From AC-32 sp963704005 (GTDB lineage Bacteria; Actinomycetota; Thermoleophilia; Gaiellales; Gaiellaceae): a stretch of DNA of 64,000 bases. Made by a program: the position numbers and the translations under genes. Shown piece after piece: positions 50,278-57,648 of the stretch. Within the stretch, counting starts at the first letter, position 1, and each line of letters begins with the position of its first letter. The stretch is from contig CAVPGJ010000004.1 in assembly GCA_963704005.1 (NCBI GenBank), forward strand, positions 62,001 through 126,000, in the 5' to 3' direction. The notes below the pieces were generated by a model. That model made no database searches. It was given only the letters and a program-made list of their open reading frames with translations, and was not told the DNA's origin.

Positions 50278-51027
50278 ATGCGCGGGCCTCGGTTGGCGGA
50301 GCTGATCCGGCGGCGGCAGCCGTGCGTCGCGCTGACCGGCGCGGGCGCCAGCACCGAGAGCGGGATCCCCGACTTCCGCTCGCCCACAGGAATCTGGGCG
50401 CGCTTCGACCCGCTCGAGTACGCCTCGATCGAGGCCTTCCGGGCCGATCCGCGCAAGGTCTGGAGCTTTTACAAGCCGCGGGTGGCGATGCTGGCCGAGG
50501 CCGAGCCGAACGCCGCCCACCTCGCGCTCGCCGAGCTGGAGCGGCTCGGCTTCCTCGAGGCGGTCGTGACCCAGAACATCGACCTCTTGCACGAGCGGGC
50601 GGGGAGTCGCGAGGTGGTCGAAGTCCACGGCTCGATCGGCAGCTCGACCTGTCCGGGCTGCGGCGAGCGCTATCCGCTCGAGCAGGTGCTCGAGCTCCTG
50701 CGCGACGCCGATGCTCCGGCCTGCCAGGCCTGCGGAGAGATCCTCAAGCCGGACGTCGTCTTCTTCGGGGAGCTGCTACCCGCCGGTGCGATCGACCGTG
50801 CCTACGAGCTCGCACGTCGGGCGCGGCTTCTGCTCGTCGTCGGCTCGACGCTGGAGGTGCACCCGGTCGCCGGGCTGCCGCTGGAGACGATCGGCGCCGG
50901 CGGCGAGCTCGCGATCGTCAACCGCGGGCCGACCGCGCTCGACGACCGGGCGGCCCTGCGGATCGACGGCAGCGCCGGCGCGGTGCTGGCGGCCGTCGTG
51001 GACCTACTGGCCCAGCCCACGAGATAG
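50278..51027 (+). CDS. cobB: NAD-dependent protein deacetylase, sirtuin (CobB type)
   Basis: Removes acyl groups from lysines using NAD. The 249-residue protein has GAGASTESGIPDFRS (20-34), TQNIDLLHERAGS, catalytic His117 in EVHGSIG, the zinc cysteines 125, 128, 149 and 152, FGELLPAG and GSTLEVHPVAGLP. All are consistent with an active enzyme. TACGAT 6 nt before the ATG implies a leaderless mRNA. The divergent thioesterase starts 25 bp away. It could regulate acyl-CoA synthetases such as the one at 33-34 kb (inference from the family). Confidence 0.95.
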   Translation: MRGPRLAELIRRRQPCVALTGAGASTESGIPDFRSPTGIWARFDPLEYASIEAFRADPRKVWSFYKPRVAMLAEAEPNAAHLALAELERLGFLEAVVTQNIDLLHERAGSREVVEVHGSIGSSTCPGCGERYPLEQVLELLRDADAPACQACGEILKPDVVFFGELLPAGAIDRAYELARRARLLLVVGSTLEVHPVAGLPLETIGAGGELAIVNRGPTALDDRAALRIDGSAGAVLAAVVDLLAQPTR

Positions 51028-51057
51028 GCGAGAGTCGGGGATCCAAGAAGGTGCGTT

Positions 51058-51117
51058 GGACGGCCGCGCGAGCGAAGCCCGCACGGCCTCCATGGTCGGC
51101 GCCGCCCAGTCGGCGCC
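51058..51117 (+). repeat. PRE1-related repeat, copy K
   Basis: GGACGGCCGCGCGAGCGAAGCC, GCACGGCCTCCATGG, hairpin 2 TCGGCGCCGCCCAGTCGGCGCC. It ends at the stop codon of the SCP2-like gene. The variant pairs with copy L rather than with the main form. Confidence 0.65.
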
Positions 51118-51534
51118 TCAGGCGGCCAGGAGGCGCAGCAGCCGCAGAACGCTCGGTGAGCGCAGGACGAGGCCGCGGATCGTCAGCTCGCCGCCGAGCT
51201 GGCGCTTGAGCGCCTGCCTGCCGCCGGCCGACCAGGCCTTCGGCACCGCCCCGCGGAACGGCACGCGGGTCAGCGCCAGGATCGCGTCCTCGTCGCCGAG
51301 GATCCGGATCCGCGCCGCGGGCTGCTCGCCGTCGCCGATGCGGATCCGGTCGCGGTCGAAGTCGATCGTGACGGCGCGGTCGGTGTCCTCGGCCCGGATC
51401 AGGACGCGGCCGCCGAGTCTTTCTCGGGCGCGCCTGCCTTCCTCACGCTCGAGGTTCTGGGACATCGCGTCCCGCAGCGCGAGCGCGAGCTCGGAGGTCG
51501 TTCCCTCGTCCAGCTCGATGCGGTCGCCCCCCAC
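51118..51534 (-). CDS. SCP2-like small protein
   Basis: A 138-residue protein. The segment RVLIRAEDTDRAVTIDFDRDRIRIGDGEQPAARIRILGDEDAILALTRVPFRGAVPKAW resembles the beta-sheet core of SCP2 sterol-carrier domains (a value read in which a residue such as D/E precedes a small hydrophobic pocket), and the end QLGGELTIRGLVLRSPSVLRLLRLL fits the C-terminal helix of that fold. A ligand is not known. It starts with GTG at 51534, 6 nt after GACAAT. A 55-aa gene lies upstream on the same strand. Confidence 0.65.
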   Translation of the reverse strand: MGGDRIELDEGTTSELALALRDAMSQNLEREEGRRARERLGGRVLIRAEDTDRAVTIDFDRDRIRIGDGEQPAARIRILGDEDAILALTRVPFRGAVPKAWSAGGRQALKRQLGGELTIRGLVLRSPSVLRLLRLLAA

Positions 51535-51571
51535 GCAGCCATTGTCGCGGCTGCGAGCGGCCCGGGTGACG

Positions 51572-51739
51572 CTAGGCCGCCGCGCGCTTCAGCGGGCGCT
51601 CATCGAGCACCCGCCGGCAGTCGGAGCACATTGTCCGCTCGACCTCGAACGGGACGCCGAACCGCTGCAGCAGCACGTAGGTTCGGACGGCGTTGTGGTT
51701 GTGCACTCGCCTGCGAAGGGGGGTAAAAAGCTGTGTCAT
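51572..51739 (-). CDS. Small CxxC protein (55 aa), unknown
   Basis: The product begins MTQLFTPLRRRVHNHNAV, continues RTYVLLQRFGVPFEVERT and ends MCSDCRRVLDERPLKRAAA. A CxxC pair (Cys38, Cys41) and several His residues upstream (His13, His15) could bind a metal, but only one CxxC is present. Codon use and the orderly stop before the SCP2-like gene support it; a TACGCT box lies 11 nt before the ATG. The family is not recognised. Confidence 0.65.
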   Translation of the reverse strand: MTQLFTPLRRRVHNHNAVRTYVLLQRFGVPFEVERTMCSDCRRVLDERPLKRAAA

Positions 51740-51789
51740 ATCCTGAATTCAGCGTAGCGGGGGATTCGGAAGCTTCGACGCTCAAAAGG

Positions 51790-51817
51790 GTGACGAAGTT
51801 GTGACGAATCAGTGTCG
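51790..51817 (+). promoter_or_regulatory. OmpR/MtrA-like direct-repeat boxes before the L,D-transpeptidase
   Basis: GTGACG (51790), GTGACG (51801), GTGTCG (51812), 11-bp period. The last box ends 15 bp before TACCCT (51833-51838), which is 7 nt before the ATG. Confidence 0.6.
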
Positions 51818-51845
51818 ACGCGGGATTCCGACTACCCTGGGGCGG

Positions 51846-52601
51846 ATGCAGCCGCGTCTCCGGACGCTGTGCGTGTTGCCGCTCGCCGTCCTGCTCGCAG
51901 GCTGTGGGGCGAATGCACGGCCGATCGCGGATCCGCAGTCGCCCGCTGCCGCGCATTGCCGAAGCGGCTCGATCCACGCCGTCGGCTCGCGCCGGGCCGC
52001 GGTCGCCGCGGTCGTCCGCACCCGCGCCGCCGCCTACCGGCGGCCCGGCGGCCGGCCGTTCGCGCGCTTCGGGCGGCTGAACGTCAACCGCTATCCGACC
52101 TTCTTCCGCGTCCTGGCCGCGGTCCGCCGGCACGACTGCCACGCGTCCTGGTACCGGGTCCAGCTGCCGCTCAGGCCGAACGGCGTCACCGGTTTCGTGC
52201 GCGCCGCCCGCGTCCGGGTCGGCACCGTGCCTACGCGCATCGTGGTCGACGTCTCGGCGCGGCGGCTGACCCTCTACCGCAACGGCCGGCGCGTCCTCGT
52301 GACGCCCGTCGCCGTCGGCTCGAGCGCGACCCCGACGCCGACCGGGAGCTACTACGTCAACCAGCGCCTGATTCCGGCCGACGCGTCGGGCCCGTACGGC
52401 CCCGCGGCGCTCGGGATCTCCGCCTTCTCGAACGTGCTCACCGGCTGGACGCAGGGCGGGCCGGTCGCGATCCACGGGACGAACGAGCCCTGGTCGATCG
52501 GCCACGCCGCCTCCAACGGCTGCGTCCGCGTGCGCAACCCGGTGCTGCGGCGCCTGTTCGCGGTGACTTCGGCGGGGACGCCCGTCCTGATCCGGCGATG
52601 A
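51846..52601 (+). CDS. L,D-transpeptidase (YkuD) lipoprotein
   Basis: Makes 3-3 cross-links in peptidoglycan. The 251-residue protein has a lipoprotein signal with lipobox LLAGC (Cys20), an SH3-like region (about 45-120), and a YkuD domain (125-250) with IVVDVSARRLTLYRNG, TPTPTGSYYVN, His210 in IHGTN and catalytic Cys226 in ASNGCVRVRN. The ATG at 51846 is used because it gives the lipobox and TACCCT is 7 nt upstream; the frame is open further upstream. Its stop overlaps the next gene (ATGA). Regulation by 11-bp GTGACG boxes is suggested. Confidence 0.95.
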   Translation: MQPRLRTLCVLPLAVLLAGCGANARPIADPQSPAAAHCRSGSIHAVGSRRAAVAAVVRTRAAAYRRPGGRPFARFGRLNVNRYPTFFRVLAAVRRHDCHASWYRVQLPLRPNGVTGFVRAARVRVGTVPTRIVVDVSARRLTLYRNGRRVLVTPVAVGSSATPTPTGSYYVNQRLIPADASGPYGPAALGISAFSNVLTGWTQGGPVAIHGTNEPWSIGHAASNGCVRVRNPVLRRLFAVTSAGTPVLIRR

Positions 52602-54115
52602 CGAGAACGCGCGCCGTGCTTGCCGCGGCGGCGCTCGCGGCCGGCCTCGCCGCCACGCTCGGCGCCCTGGCAGGGACAACGCGCACCCCCGCGCCGGACC
52701 CGGGCGAGGCGATGCTCGACGGGTGCGGCCGCGACTACCTCGCGCAGACGAAGCGCGAGATCCCGACCTGGGTCTACGTGAACGACCGCGGCGCGCCGGC
52801 CACCGGGCCCGCGCCGCCGCCGCAGCGGCTCGAGGGCGTGATCTCGTCCCGTTACCTGCCCGACCTCGCGGTGCACCCGACCGAGGAGGACCTGCCGCCG
52901 ATCCACCGCTCCTACGACTTCAACTTCGACGTGCTCCCCGACCCGGACGACCGCGGCCTGCTCGGCGGCGACCCGGCGCTGCACACCGGCAACTACTCCG
53001 GCAGGTCGCCGTCGACCGGCCGGATCCACGTCGAGCGCGAGCAGGCCGCGCTGCCGCGGTTTGCCTGGCCGGAGAAGGGAGACCGCGTGGCGATCGTCGG
53101 CTCCTGGATCTGGGACTGCGGCCACTGGACGCCGGCCGGCGAGCGCACCGAGATCCACTCCTACCGGGCTCTCTGGCTGGAGCGGAACCCGGGCGGCCCC
53201 TCGCCGCTCAGCCCGTCGGGCGAGAGCGAGGGCGACCTCGTCCTCTCCAACGACAAGACCTACGCGGGGGTCGAGGCCGACTGCGCGCACCTGGCGAAGG
53301 GGGCCGTTCTGGTCTTCGAGAGCTGCCTCAAGACCGAGAGCGAGCGGCAGGACGTCGCCGGCACCTACCGCTTCCGCCTGAGCGTCCCGCCGCGGCCCCG
53401 CCCGGGCGCGAGGCTCGCCGTGCGTGTGCTCGACGCCGGCAGCACGCCTGGCGCGCCGAAGGTGCACGCCACAGCTCGCGGCGCCGGGGTCGACGTCACG
53501 CTCACCGCGCCGGCCACGACCGGCAAGCTGCTCGTGGCCAAACGGGTGCTCGCCCGCTGGACCGGGACGCCGCGTCCCGAGCACCTGCGCGTCCGCTTCA
53601 CGCGCCTGCTCGTCCGGCGCGCGATGGACCCGGGCTGCCCGAACGGGCAGGCCACGTGCGGCTCGAAGGAGACGACCCACGGCGAGCAGGTCTCGGCCGG
53701 GCCGGGCGAGTGGAACGTCTACCTCGACGTCGGCGGCCACTGGACGGTCTGGGGCAGCGGGCTCCTCCGGGCGAGGGACGGCCAGGTCTTCCGGCACGGG
53801 CCGGCGGTCGAGCTCTACGTCGCGCGCGGCAGGCCCTGGCGGCTGTTCGTCTTCACGCGGGAGTGCGACTTCGGCTCGCTCGGCACCGCCGACAGCGCCC
53901 AGCACGCGATGACACCCTGCCCGCGCTCGAGCGAGTTCGGAACCTTCGACGGCGACGACGTGCCCGGCTTCGTGGTCAAGCGCTTCCGCTCCGCGGCGGC
54001 GTCGATCGGCTCCCACGCCGCGCGCCCCTCGCGGACCGACTCGACCTGCCCGCCCGTGAACCGGCTCGGCTGCTACGCGCTCGACTACGTCGTGAGCAGA
54101 GTGGGCAAGCGCTAG
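52598..54115 (+). CDS. Secreted protein of unknown function
   Basis: A 505-residue protein with a Sec signal (MTRTRAVLAAAALAAGLAATLGALAG), so it acts outside the cell. Visible pieces are DGCGRDYLAQTKREIPTWVYVNDRG and, after a Cys-rich middle, WIWDCGHW. A beta-rich Ig-like segment (RPGARLAVRVLDAGSTPGAPKV) and a C-terminal domain with GEWNVYLDVGGHWTVWG follow. Eight or more cysteines suggest disulfides. I do not recognise the family. Its ATG overlaps the L,D-transpeptidase stop, so the two are translationally coupled and may act together on the wall. Confidence 0.8.
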   Translation: MTRTRAVLAAAALAAGLAATLGALAGTTRTPAPDPGEAMLDGCGRDYLAQTKREIPTWVYVNDRGAPATGPAPPPQRLEGVISSRYLPDLAVHPTEEDLPPIHRSYDFNFDVLPDPDDRGLLGGDPALHTGNYSGRSPSTGRIHVEREQAALPRFAWPEKGDRVAIVGSWIWDCGHWTPAGERTEIHSYRALWLERNPGGPSPLSPSGESEGDLVLSNDKTYAGVEADCAHLAKGAVLVFESCLKTESERQDVAGTYRFRLSVPPRPRPGARLAVRVLDAGSTPGAPKVHATARGAGVDVTLTAPATTGKLLVAKRVLARWTGTPRPEHLRVRFTRLLVRRAMDPGCPNGQATCGSKETTHGEQVSAGPGEWNVYLDVGGHWTVWGSGLLRARDGQVFRHGPAVELYVARGRPWRLFVFTRECDFGSLGTADSAQHAMTPCPRSSEFGTFDGDDVPGFVVKRFRSAAASIGSHAARPSRTDSTCPPVNRLGCYALDYVVSRVGKR

Positions 54116-54144
54116 TCTCACCCTGACGAAAGGCGGTTTCCACA

Positions 54145-54426
54145 ATGGCCCAACAGCGAAAGCCAGATCTCATCGCCAAGCTCGCCGATCGCGGCGAGGA
54201 CGTCGTCGGCCGGATCACCGATTTTCCGGCGGCGCAGCGCGTGGTCGACGCCGCGGCCGGGCTCAAGGAGTTCGCCGACGAGCTGCAGCGGCGGCTGCGC
54301 GGTCTCGACGAGCTCGAGAAGCGCGTGGCGGCGCTCGAGAAGAAGGTCGACCGGATCTCGAAGCCGGCCGGCGCGAAGCGCTCGACCGCCAAGCGGACGA
54401 CGACCTCGCGCGCGAAGAAGACTTAG
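54145..54426 (+). CDS. Small coiled-coil protein with basic tail
   Basis: A 93-residue protein: an N-terminal RKPDLIAKLADRGEDVVGRITDFPAAQRVV segment, a heptad helix (LKEFADELQRRLRGLDELEKRVAALEKKVDRI) and a Lys/Arg/Thr tail (AKRSTAKRTTTSRAKKT). No enzyme motif. Such proteins with a basic tail often bind DNA or membranes, but this is open. It starts with ATG behind AAAGGCGG. It converges on the lipid-kinase gene with a 4-bp overlap. Confidence 0.8.
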   Translation: MAQQRKPDLIAKLADRGEDVVGRITDFPAAQRVVDAAAGLKEFADELQRRLRGLDELEKRVAALEKKVDRISKPAGAKRSTAKRTTTSRAKKT

Positions 54427-55403
54427 CCCGGGACCCGCAGGCGCAAGCTTCGCGGGACGATGTCGAAGCTGACGGGCGTCGTGCCCGGCTGCTCGCCGTC
54501 GAGCTCGACCGGCAGCGGCTCGGCCGCGTCCACCTCGACCGTCTTCCCGCGGAGCAGCTCGGCCTTCGGGTGGGGGAGATGCCGGCCGCGGTAGGTCTTG
54601 GGCAGGGTCAGGAGCAGGTCGCGCTTGCTCAGGTCGCCGATCAGGAGGACGTCGAGCAGGCCGTCATCGGGCTCGGCCTCGGGGCAGATCATCATCCCGC
54701 CGCCGAAGTAGCGCCCGTTGGCGACGACGACATCGTGCATCCGGCCGTTTCGGCGCTCGCCGTCCACGGTGACGCGCACCTCGTCGTTGCGCCAGCGCGC
54801 GAACACGGTCAGCGTCGCCCAGAGGTACGAGATCTTGCCGCCGAGCGCCTTCGAGCTCTCATTCGTCCGCTTGGCGACCGCGCCGCTCATGCCGGCGCTC
54901 GCGATGTTCGCGAACCAGGACTCGCGCTCGCCTCCGTCCCAGCCGCGGTAGCGGGCGCGCCCCAGGTCGATCTCGCGGGGCCGGCCGCCGAGGGCTACCG
55001 CAACCGCGTCGTCGAAGCGGCGCGGGATGCCGTAGGTGCGCACGAAGTCCCAGCCGGTCCCGCGCGGGATCACGGCCAGCTCGACGTCGAGGCCCGCGAT
55101 CCCGTTCGCGATCTCGTTCACGGTCCCGTCGCCGCCGACGGCGACGAGCAGGCCGGCGCTCTCTGCCGCCTCGCGGGCGAGCTCGGTCAGCTGGCCCGGC
55201 CGCTCCGAGATCAGCGCGTCGCCTACGAGGCCGAGCGCTGCGGCCCGGTGTGCGAGCTCGGGCCAGCGCCGGCCCGTCGAGCCGTTCTCGGCGGCGGGAT
55301 TGACGAGGAAGATCGTCGCGCTAATCGGAGGCACCGCTTGCGGTGCCGACCTCAGGACGGGCGAGCTTTGCTCGTCCGTCCGTCTGAAATGACCGGTCGA
55401 CAT
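54423..55403 (-). CDS. Diacylglycerol/sphingosine kinase-like lipid kinase
   Basis: Phosphorylates a lipid, probably diacylglycerol. The core starts ATIFLVNPAAENGSTGRRW, then LVAVGGDGTVNEIANGI (glycine-rich ATP site), AVIPRGTGWDFVRTYGIP, ANGRYFGGGMMICPEAEPDDGLLDV and the C-terminal PVELDGEQPGTTPVSFDIVP. These match DagK/YegS-type kinases. The first ~27 codons from ATG 55403 lie in PRE1 copy J; a GTG at 55334 inside that repeat is an equally good start. No ribosome binding site is seen at either. Confidence 0.9.
   Translation of the reverse strand: MSTGHFRRTDEQSSPVLRSAPQAVPPISATIFLVNPAAENGSTGRRWPELAHRAAALGLVGDALISERPGQLTELAREAAESAGLLVAVGGDGTVNEIANGIAGLDVELAVIPRGTGWDFVRTYGIPRRFDDAVAVALGGRPREIDLGRARYRGWDGGERESWFANIASAGMSGAVAKRTNESSKALGGKISYLWATLTVFARWRNDEVRVTVDGERRNGRMHDVVVANGRYFGGGMMICPEAEPDDGLLDVLLIGDLSKRDLLLTLPKTYRGRHLPHPKAELLRGKTVEVDAAEPLPVELDGEQPGTTPVSFDIVPRSLRLRVPG
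55330..55401 (-). repeat. PRE1 palindromic repeat, copy J
   Basis: Reverse orientation: GGCACCGCTTGCGGTGCC, GACCTCAGGACG, hairpin 1 (CGAGCTTTGCTCG), TCCGTCCGTCTGAAATGACC, GGTCGAC. It lies at the 5' end of the lipid-kinase gene. Confidence 0.9.
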
Positions 55404-55425
55404 GCGGAGACAAGGGTCAGCCGCT

Positions 55426-56130
55426 CTAAGTGACCGTCTGGAGCGCGACGCGCGTCATCCGGTCGACCGCGGCGCGCAGCTCGTCGTCGGAGATCCGCGT
55501 GAACTCCTCGCCGATCACGATGTCGCTCACCGTCAGCAGGCAGCCCGCCTTGACCCCGCGGAGCGCGCCGATCGTGAAGAGGACCGCAGCCTCCATCTCG
55601 ACGCCGAGTACGCCGCGCTCCGACCACCGCTTGTGGCGCTCCGGGTCGGGGTCGTAGAACGTGTCGCTCGAGGCGATCGCACCGACCCGAACCGGCTGGT
55701 CGAGCTCCTTGGCCGCGTGGACGGCGCCGTGGACGAGCTCCCAGTCGGCGGTCGGCGTGTGCGGCTCGCCGCCGACGTAGTGGCGCGCCGTGCCGTCGGC
55801 GGGGACCGCGGAGATGGCCACGATCAGGTCGCCGAGCCGCAGGTCTTGCTGGAGCCCGCCGCAGGTCCCGACGCGCAGGAAGCGCTTGACGCCGAGCTGG
55901 ACGAGCTCCTCCATCACGATCGCGGCAGAGGGGCAGCCCATTCCGGTGGCCTGCACGGCTACCGGCTTCCCTTCCCACTCGCCGGAATAGCCGAGCATCC
56001 CGCGCTCGCCGTTCTGCTGCACCGGGTTGTCGAAGTAGGTCTCGGCGATGTACCTGGCGCGCAGCGGGTCGCCCGGCAGCAGGCACGCTTCGCCGTACTC
56101 GCCCGGCTCGGCACGGATGTGAATCGGCAC
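55426..56130 (-). CDS. deoD: Purine nucleoside phosphorylase, DeoD type
   Basis: Cleaves purine nucleosides to base and ribose 1-phosphate. The 234-residue protein has PIHIRAEPGEYGEACLLPGDPLRARYIAE, NGERGMLGYSGEWEGKPVAVQATGMGCPSAAIVMEEL, GTCGGLQQDLRLGDL, GVEMEAAVLF and VSDIVIGEE, which includes the base-binding Asp. This is the hexameric DeoD form. The GTG start at 56130 has TAGGCT 7 nt upstream. It is divergent from the GNAT gene and its end is 22 bp before the lipid kinase. Confidence 0.95.
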   Translation of the reverse strand: MPIHIRAEPGEYGEACLLPGDPLRARYIAETYFDNPVQQNGERGMLGYSGEWEGKPVAVQATGMGCPSAAIVMEELVQLGVKRFLRVGTCGGLQQDLRLGDLIVAISAVPADGTARHYVGGEPHTPTADWELVHGAVHAAKELDQPVRVGAIASSDTFYDPDPERHKRWSERGVLGVEMEAAVLFTIGALRGVKAGCLLTVSDIVIGEEFTRISDDELRAAVDRMTRVALQTVT

Positions 56131-56158
56131 AGAGGAAAGCCTAGAGTTTCGGGCGCCG

Positions 56159-56938
56159 ATGCCTCAGTTGAAGGAGCCGAGCCTGGACGAGATCCTCGCC
56201 TTCTGCGCCGCGGATCCCGTCGAGCGCGTCTTCCTCGAGGACGTCGCCCGGCGCGGGCTCGGCCGCTTCACCGCGCTCGACGGCGGCTCCGACCTGGCGG
56301 CGCTCTGCCACGTCGGCTCGAACATCGTCCCGTCGGGCAGCGGCTGCGCCGCGTTCGCTGCGGTCGCGGCGGCCGGCAACGCGCGGATGCTGATCGGCGA
56401 GGAGCGCGCGGTGTCCGAGCTCTGGGAGGCGGCTCGGCCGCACCTTCCCGAGCCGCGCGAGGACCGGCCGGGCCAGCCGGTCTACGTGATCGACGAGCCG
56501 CCCGAGCCCGGCGAGACGGGACTGCGGCCCGCGACGCAGGACGACCTCGAGCTGCTGGTGCCGGCCTGCGCGGCCGCCCACTTCGAGGAGATCGGGATCG
56601 ATCCGCTCGAGCGCGACCCGGAGAGCTTCCGCTGGCGGACGCGCATGCAGATCGAGGACGGGCGCTCCTGGCTCTGGCAGGAGAACGGGACGATCCTCTT
56701 CAAGTCCGAGGCCTCGGCCTGGACGCCGTTCGCGGTGCAGCTCCAGCAGGTCTGGGTCGACCCGTCCGTCCGCAACCGCGGCTACGCCCAGCGAGGGATG
56801 CGCGATCTCTGCCGGCTGCTGCTCGAGCGCCTGCCGGTCGTCTGCCTGTTCGTGCGCGCCGAGAACGCGCCTGCGATTCGGGTCTACGAGGCGATCGGCA
56901 TGCGCCGGACGATCGCGTACCGCTCGCTGATCTTCTGA
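56159..56938 (+). CDS. Two-domain GNAT acetyltransferase (DUF4081 type)
   Basis: A 259-residue protein. The N-terminal ~110 residues (PSLDEILAFCAADPVERVFLEDVARRGLGRF, SNIVPSG) match the DUF4081 domain found mostly in actinobacteria. The C-terminal GNAT domain has LRPATQDDLELLVPACAAAHFEEIG, AVQLQQVWVDPSVRNRGYAQRGMRDLCRLLL (acetyl-CoA site) and RAENAPAIRVYEAIGMRR. The substrate is unknown. Its start lies 28 bp from deoD, divergent, with TAGAGT 11 nt before the ATG. Confidence 0.88.
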   Translation: MPQLKEPSLDEILAFCAADPVERVFLEDVARRGLGRFTALDGGSDLAALCHVGSNIVPSGSGCAAFAAVAAAGNARMLIGEERAVSELWEAARPHLPEPREDRPGQPVYVIDEPPEPGETGLRPATQDDLELLVPACAAAHFEEIGIDPLERDPESFRWRTRMQIEDGRSWLWQENGTILFKSEASAWTPFAVQLQQVWVDPSVRNRGYAQRGMRDLCRLLLERLPVVCLFVRAENAPAIRVYEAIGMRRTIAYRSLIF

Positions 56939-57024
56939 CCGCTGTTTCGTGGCGTTTGCGGCAAGCTGAGAGAAAACCCCATACGGGGGAGCATGGACTC
57001 CGGTCTGCTGCCGAGAATCGGAGC

Positions 57025-57489
57025 GTGCGGCGTCTCGGCCTCACTGCGGCTGGCCTGGTGGCCCTGTGCGCGCTTGCGCTCACGCTCGCCACGAACGGGC
57101 GCGCGAAGCCCTCGCTCGCGCACACCTGCTCGGCGACCGACCGCCAGTTCATCCAGGAGGCGCGCGTGAACATGGCTGCGCTCGGGCTCTGGGGCGACCA
57201 GTACGAGAGCGGCGATGCCAAGGCGGCCGACGTCGTGTCGGAGGCGAAGCGCGAGGAGAAGATCCTGGCGGGGATGGGGCCGACCGATCCGTCGCTCGAG
57301 CAGACCCGGCGGTTGCTGGTGGGAATGCTCGCGGAGTACGCCAGGGCGTTGCAGATCCAGGAGCGCCACGGGAACGCCGGCCCTCACATGTACCGGGCGT
57401 ATGGCCTGGCGAACTACGCCCGCGACGTCCTCGAGCGGGCGCAGCCCGCCCTGGCCCCGCGCGGCTGCGACCTCCGCGACCTGCTCTGA
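57025..57489 (+). CDS. Small secreted protein, unknown
   Basis: A 154-residue protein with a signal peptide (VRRLGLTAAGLVALCALALTLATNGRA) and a helical mature part: TCSATDRQFIQEARVNMAALGLWGDQYESGDAKAADVVSEAKREEKILAGMGPTDPSLEQTRRLLVGMLAEYARAL. Two Cys (in HTC and APRGCDL) could form a disulfide across a helical bundle. No family recognised. GTG 57025 begins the signal peptide; GGAG is only a base or two away, so the start is not well fixed. Confidence 0.75.
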   Translation: MRRLGLTAAGLVALCALALTLATNGRAKPSLAHTCSATDRQFIQEARVNMAALGLWGDQYESGDAKAADVVSEAKREEKILAGMGPTDPSLEQTRRLLVGMLAEYARALQIQERHGNAGPHMYRAYGLANYARDVLERAQPALAPRGCDLRDLL

Positions 57490-57593
57490 TAGCACCGGAG
57501 CGGCCGGGACGCGCTTCCGACGCTTGGTCCCGTAATACGGTTCGCCCGGCCTCCTCCCCGAGGCGATCGTAACCGGGAAAGACGCACGTGTCT

Positions 57594-57621
57594 GTGACGG
57601 GACCGTGCCGAAAGCGTGACA
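57594..57621 (+). promoter_or_regulatory. OmpR/MtrA-like direct-repeat boxes before tilS
   Basis: GTGACG (57594), GTGCCG (57605), GTGACA (57616), 11-bp period. The last box ends 15 bp before AAGACT (57637-57642), the same distance as at the L,D-transpeptidase gene. Confidence 0.55.
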
Positions 57622-57648
57622 CCTGCGCGCGGGTGCAAGACTGTTCCG

